Source: Monodelphis domestica (lineage: Eukaryota > Chordata > Mammalia > Didelphimorphia > Didelphidae). From it: 64,000 nucleotides of DNA. The position numbers and the translations under genes were made by a program. Shown piece by piece: positions 58,860 to 64,000 of the stretch (positions are counted from its first letter, which is position 1; each line of letters opens with the position of its first letter). The notes beneath the pieces were generated by a model. The model searched no databases. It had not been told where the DNA came from and worked only from the letters and a program-made list of their open reading frames with translations. The DNA lies in the NCBI RefSeq assembly GCF_027887165.1, contig NC_077228.1, forward strand, positions 384,624,456-384,688,455, read 5' to 3'.

Positions 58860-59875
58860 TAGAAAGTAGTTGAAGTCAACCCTTGCTTTTTCTTTGTCTC
58901 TCCCTTTCCTCCCTTTGTTGGACACCATAATTCTGATTGTAACTTCTTTTTTCTTTTTCTGTTGTTTACTCATATTTCCCCCTTCTTTCCACTCTGTAGT
59001 TGCCTGTAGTCTTGCTCCTCTCATTATGTTCTGGATCTGTGGGTCTGGACTGTTCTGTCCTGAAGGGGCTTCTTCCCTATTCTGCTGATTGATCAGGTTA
59101 GTCAGATCTTCCAGAAGCTGAAAAGGAGCTGGGCTTCCTGAACTGTTAAGGTTGTTGCCTGTAGTTTGTTGTAGCTTTTGCCCTTGGAACTTAGTCAGCA
59201 AGGTTCTCAGAGCAGTCTGAGGGAGGGACATTGGAGCTTGAGCTTTCCTGCCCTCTGAAGGCTTCTTATCTGCCCTATTGATGAGATTGAGTCCAGGTAT
59301 AGGAGTTGATCTGCAGAGCTGGATGTGCCCTGAGGCCAAAACCTCCAGAAAAAAGGGGGAGGGGCAAGATGGAATGTCTTGGCTGTGACTAAGCTGCCTG
59401 CTCTGCGCTTCTCCTCCAGCTGCCTCTATGCTGCCCATGTTCTACACCCTGAGCCTGGCATAGCTTTGCCAGCAAGGTACTCCCTCTGGACTAGTGCCCT
59501 TGCCCACCCAGAGATTCCAGCCACTGCTGGAGGCTCAGAGCTGTAGGTAGGGGAGGGGGTCCTGGAACCTTTCTTCTTCCTTCCCCTTAAACCTGCGTGT
59601 TCTAGAATTCAGGCTTTGTTTGGGGGGGGGGGGCATACCTTTTAAGTTGGGTCCAGGAGGAAGGTTCTTTAGCTGTGTCCTGTTCTTAGATTTGGTTTTC
59701 AGTCCCCTCCAAGCATTGTGTTTTTGATGGGTGAGGAAGGGTTTATAGAGGTCTGAACTGTTGCTGTCTCTAAGACCATCTTGACCCCACCTCCCATAAT
59801 TTTGATGCTGCTTTTTTTTTTCCCAATGGAGAAACAAAAATGAGCAGCCCAAACCTCACTTTCATTGACTTTACC
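58860..59875 (-). mobile_element. L1 5' UTR and start of ORF1, 3' part missing
   Basis: Read on the minus strand this GC-rich block opens with gggtcaagatggtcttagag, typical of an L1 promoter region, and leads to an ATG with MSKQQKKKKE, which I read as the ORF1 start. The frame stays open for 193 codons (59438-58857) because the 5' UTR upstream is in frame with ORF1. After about 37 ORF1 codons the frame ends and unrelated sequence follows; there is no poly-A tail. The assignment to marsupial L1 is from remembered family features. Confidence 0.6.
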
Positions 59876-59879
59876 AAAA

Positions 59880-60185
59880 ATATGAGTAGCTCCCTAGTTT
59901 CATAGGAATAACCTTTTAATAGGTCATATATAATTTTCAGATCAATATTTCAATGTTCTCCCATTTCCCTGGATATTTCCATGACTTTCAAATTTAAAAC
60001 CTCTCTTTGATTTATTTCATGTTCTTCAAGAGTTGTGCTTAAAATTCCACCACTTCAGGAACAACCTGGTCATGATTCTCTCATAGCAAAGGTAAACTAA
60101 TCCTCGTGGGGGGGGGGTGAGGGTGGTGGTGGTGTGCATAATATAGTTTATCCCTGACACCATGCTTAAAGTGTTTCCAGCTTAG
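59880..60185. other. intergenic, unassigned
   Basis: Contains a G-run at 60108 with GGTGGT units. Nothing else is recognised. Confidence 0.45.
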
Positions 60186-60189
60186 TAAT

Positions 60190-60440
60190 TATAACAGCTA
60201 GTGTTTGTATAGCACTTTTAAGGCACACAAACCCTTTGCATATTATCTCATATGATTCCCCACAATATCCTTGTAGAGTAGGTACTACTGTTATCCTCAA
60301 TTTACAAATAAGAAAACTGAAACAAAGAGAGGGTAAATGAGTTACCTAGGGATGCCCATCCAGTGACTAAGGCAGAATTTGGATTCAGGTCTTTTGACTT
60401 CAAGGTCAATACTACCTATTACACTATCACACTGCCTCTA
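60190..60440 (-). repeat. MAR1/MIR-type CORE-SINE, antisense
   Basis: ataacagctagtgtttgtat, attatctcatatgattcccc, atttacaaataagaaaactg, with a decayed head ending ttacactatcacactgcct. Confidence 0.75.
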
Positions 60441-60806
60441 GCATCCAGCAGGGTGTGCCAAGACTTATGCTCCACTATCATGAACTTGCAGAATTCAGGG
60501 AAGGAGAAATCTGAGGGAATGTACTTATGACCCTTTCTTCCACCTTCCTAATCCCAGCATCAAATGGGAAAGGCTGTTCTATTCTATATAATATAGGCAA
60601 ACTATGTTGTGACTTCTCTTGATAACCTGGCATTTTCCTACCTTTCCAGTCTTTTCACATTTATGCATTCCCCATCTTCTATGATCCAGCAACATTGGCC
60701 TCCTTGTAGTTATTCAAACAGGACACATCTTCTGACTCTGGGCTTGGAATATAAGCAAAAAAGTTCTACAGTCTCTACCTGCCAGCAGTTATATCCTAAT
60801 AAGAGA

Positions 60807-60950
60807 AGAGTATATATATATACATACACACATGCATATATATACACAATGCATATACATACAGATATACATGTACACACATACATGCACATATATACAC
60901 ATGCATATACATAAATGTATACATATATACACATGAATACACACATATAT
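60807..60950. repeat. (TA/CA/CATA)n microsatellite
   Basis: About 140 bases of alternating purine-pyrimidine TATA, CACA and CATA units. The open frames over it are artefacts. Confidence 0.95.
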
Positions 60951-60954
60951 AAGG

Positions 60955-61260
60955 AATGTTGACCAAGGAGGGGTGCTTTGCCTTGGAACATCAAAAAGAT
61001 GTTGACCAACATCATAGGAGAATTGACAGACATATTTTTTGTAGGCTTGAAGACAATATCCATTTAAAGAGCTGGAAGGATGGATTTGAGGAGAAATATA
61101 ACAACATTAGGTATAAAGATGACCAGAATATAAAATGAAATGTACTGGGACTAGTTAGATCCAGCATACCATGGGAGACATTTACCAGTTAGGGCAACAT
61201 TGGTCCAAGCATAAGGAGTTCTAGAGCTTAAAGGTTTAACTTCTGTAATAGTGGCTGGCT
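60955..61260. other. intergenic, unassigned
   Basis: Nothing recognised. Confidence 0.45.
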
Positions 61261-61264
61261 CATA

Positions 61265-62259
61265 AGAAAAGTGCCAGGCTGAAGAGTGTGTGAAACTGAT
61301 CACCTTAATGGGGGAGAGGCCCCAAAGTATTGGAATCTTGAGGAGGAGAAGACTCTGATGGGTAGAGGAGTTGGTCTCTCAGTCTTGAGAAGTCAAAGAC
61401 AAAAGGTGGGAAAAGACTTTCTCCTGAAGGTTACCCATTTTTCCTGCTGGAGACTGGAAATCTTTCCCCTCAACATTTCCCAATTGAAGGGACTTTCTGA
61501 AGAGAAACCTGAGCAGACTTTACCTCAGCTCCTATTGCCCAGGGGTGAGTCAACCTGACTTTCTCTCAGGGGGCTCAGGCTGCCAAGGCCCGAGTTCCCC
61601 CCAGACTCAAGGAGGGAGGGGAAAGGGTTTAGATAGAGGCAGGGACTCCTTATCCCCACATTCCTTTCCCATTCTTCCCTGCCCATTATTCCTTTTATAT
61701 TACCTGATTGAGTTGACATTAAAAGTTATCTGTTCCCCAAGCTGTGAACAAGTGTGAGTGAACACATCTGTATTATAAGGGGGGGGGTTAATTTGTATCC
61801 AAGGGGTTAAGACTTTCAGTATAGAGAGGGGAAAAGAGTGGAGACCCCCTTCTCAAAGTGGGGTACAGGGGAGACAGCTGACATTTAGGATTGGCTCAGA
61901 GAGAGGAAAGGGGGTTGGAGATTTCCCCCCTTCCTTCCCTCCTTAGCTAAAGCTGTTCTCCCCAATTCCCTCTTGTCCCTCTTGTCCCCCCTCTACTACT
62001 TGAGAGCAAAGGGTCTCCCCTTGATCTGTTCACTCACACTCAGCTTGGGGAACAGAACAATTATAGAACTCTCTGCATGTAATCCTGGCACATCTCAGTT
62101 ATAATAGGGTTCTGAGTAATGTTAGATTTAAAATGGTTGAAGGCCTTAAACTGTAACAGTTAAAAGAGTGATGTTGTAAACTGTAGTGAGTTAAAATGGT
62201 GGAAGATATAAATTGTGATAGATATAAGAGAGGGTGAGTAAATTTGACCGCAGAAAATA
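61265..62259. repeat. GC-rich, possibly retroviral-type sequence with inverted repeat
   Basis: Unlike its AT-rich surroundings. 61730-61764 and 62027-62055 form a 29-base inverted repeat, with a 6-base insertion (TGAACA) in the left arm. No coding motif is seen. It may contain parts of two oppositely oriented LTRs. Confidence 0.35.
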
Positions 62260-63300
62260 TGTTTCACTACAGTGTCTTGGTTTTTAAATCAAATATAAGG
62301 TGGTCGCCAGGGAAATATTCCCAATTATTCAAATACCCAAGTCAACTGAGTTTTATAGAGATTTTAATTAATACAAATGTGAAATTAAAGAAAAGAGAGA
62401 AAGAGAGAAAAAGGAAATAAGTATGAAGGGCCTTAAGGCAACATGGCCTAGACCTGAGTCTTAAGAGAGAGAGATCAGTCAGTCAGTCTTTTAACACTCA
62501 CCACAAGGTCTGTCTAAGTAAGGATTCTAGTGACACCAGGCCAGCTCCATCTCAGCTGACTTCACCAGAGAGAGTTCCAGCCAGAGTCCTCCTTAAAGAG
62601 CCTTCCAGCCAGAGACTGTTCCAAAGGGCCTCTCTCCAGAGCCTCCAGAGGGACAGAGTCCCCTCAGAGGAGCTCCAGTGAGACCTCCTTAGAGATTGTC
62701 CTCCAAGAGCTTCCCTTCTCCAGAGCCTCTCTCAAGAGATTATTCCCAAGCAATCTTCATCAGAGATCCTCCAAAAGGATTTTTTTTTCAAGAGATTCTG
62801 CTTTTTCTTATATAGGGGTTTTTCTCCTATGTCACCTCCCCTAAGTCCTTACATCTATCAATCACTGTAGACATTTTCCAAAGGACTGCCCATCTGAATT
62901 CCTGATAAGTCGACTAATCTCCTCAGTAAGTCTGAACCAGAAAAAATGCTTGTGTCGACTAATCTCCTCAGTAAGTCTGAACCAGTGAAAACACAGCTGA
63001 GTCAACTAATCTCATTAAGAGAAAACTTGCCCGACCCTTTTAGGTACCTAGCATCTTATTGTATCAATTCTAAAAAACAGGCATGGCTCAAAGAACTCCT
63101 TCCCTTATTATCAGCATGGGCCCAAGTACTTTCATTGTTTAGGAAGGATTTTTCTCCCCTAAAGCAGTCTTAAGTATGGGTGGAGTAGAGGTCCTCCCAT
63201 TTCTGATCCTGGCGAGTTCTCACATCAAAATGGGGAATGTTTCCCAGTAGGGAATTTGTTCCAATGGAGGATTCCTCAATGTGGAAATTTTTAACATTCA
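62260..63300 (-). mobile_element. LTR-like unit of an endogenous retroelement
   Basis: Read on the minus strand: an upstream region with a 32-base direct repeat (62909-62940 and 62954-62985) plus a decayed third copy (63001-63013), a TATA box TATATAAG (62807-62814), an ATTAAA-type signal near 62370 and a terminal CA at 62260. This order is that of a U3-R-U5 LTR of about 1 kb. The upstream boundary is uncertain and no target-site duplication was found. Confidence 0.5.
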
Positions 63301-64000
63301 CAAGTCTGAGAAATTTCAAGATTTACAGTAAGCAGTGCCTCTAATCTATTATCAATGACTAAAGCATGTACAGTTTTCTTTTGGAAGATCAGGTTGACAC
63401 CAGCTTTGATGTGCTTTAAGATGTTAGTCACTGCCATGAACACAACATAGACTTGGGGTAGGATTGATTTGCCAGAGGTAATTTACATCTAGATAATTCA
63501 TTGGTAACTATGTCCATCCCATAGTCATATTGGTTAACGTCCCTAGAACATTGTCTATCATCCCTGCTACTGTATTATAAATGATACAGTAGCCCCAATA
63601 AATTGCAATTATTCCTACCACAGCAGATCACAGCATTAGTTGTAACATGTTTCCCATTAGATCTTTTGTAGGCTCTTACTGCCAGGAGTTAGAAATGATT
63701 ATTATCCCCACATGCTTTGTTTCTAGCTAGATAGGATCCAAGATAGCTAGATCTTATAAGCTGACAGCCCTAGTACAGCCTCCCTTTTACAATAGCCTCT
63801 CTTCCTCAGTTTTTCAACTGACCAGAGTGGCAGTTGGTAATTGATTTGTACTCTGCCCCACCAGGAATCAAGATGTCTTTGATCCTGTGTGGAAACCCCT
63901 AGGCAGAGCCAGTGACAATGACTGCTAGCTTCAGGAGTTGTAATTGACAACTTCACAACTGACAGTTGATGACAGTTGGTGAAGCTTTTTTTTTTGTTTT
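63301..64000 (-). other. possible internal retroelement sequence, broken
   Basis: Lies just upstream (on the minus strand) of the LTR-like unit, where the 3' end of a provirus would be. No frame is open for long and no diagnostic motif or polypurine tract was found, so this is position-based inference. The window ends in a poly-T run. Confidence 0.25.

Noticed and set aside
58400..59850. GC-rich block as a CpG island or RFX6 exon 1
   Set aside because: Explained by an RTE-type SINE and an L1 5' UTR; no RFX6 protein sequence can be read.
60609..61063. Frames rich in Tyr, Ile and Cys around 60.8 kb
   Set aside because: Produced by the TA/CA microsatellite.
1..64000. CRISPR array, operon, phage or bacterial mobile system
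   Set aside because: No regular direct repeats with spacers and no prokaryotic gene structure; the window is vertebrate DNA.

Overview
The window is mammalian nuclear DNA, almost certainly from a marsupial and probably an opossum-like species. The base composition is low in GC. It is crowded with tRNA-derived SINEs and MIR-type CORE-SINEs, L2 fragments, and L1 3' ends and 5'-UTR of the type I associate with marsupial genomes, plus RTE-type SINEs. I cannot separate opossum from Australian marsupials with certainty.

There is one recognisable protein gene: GPRC6A, the class C G-protein-coupled receptor for basic L-amino acids, on the minus strand. All six coding exons can be placed by hand: exon 1 at 26251-26444, exon 2 at 21557-21860, exon 3 at 18703-19530, exon 4 at 12352-12564, exon 5 at 7693-7816 and exon 6 at 3473-4599. 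Every junction has GT/AG ends and the phases agree (2, 0, 0, 0, 1). The joined CDS is 2790 bp, giving 929 residues with no stop or frameshift, so the gene looks functional. Notable points are an intact RKLP motif in intracellular loop 3, a ligand-pocket loop that differs from the human one, a doubled PRKRT motif in the tail, and two symmetric exons that could be skipped in frame.

Layout: 1-3470 is 3'-flanking DNA with old SINEs; 3473-26444 is GPRC6A with repeat-filled introns; 26445-64000 is a 37.5 kb interval in which I find no exon. In human, RFX6 lies upstream of GPRC6A on the opposite strand, so this interval is probably the GPRC6A-RFX6 intergenic region, with RFX6 beyond the right edge. 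It holds nested transposons: an L1 with a perfect 17-bp target-site duplication, an apparently 5'-inverted L1 carrying a SINE, an RTE-type SINE inserted in a MIR with an 11-bp duplication, an L1 5'-UTR fragment, and an LTR-like unit with enhancer-type repeats. It also holds microsatellites and two repeat-poor islands that are candidate regulatory DNA.

I see no bacterial-type system, CRISPR array, rRNA, true tRNA gene or novel gene cluster. The most useful leads are the receptor's sequence differences, the nested retroelement events and the repeat-poor islands. Repeat boundaries are approximate (about 5-30 bp) unless a target-site duplication is given.
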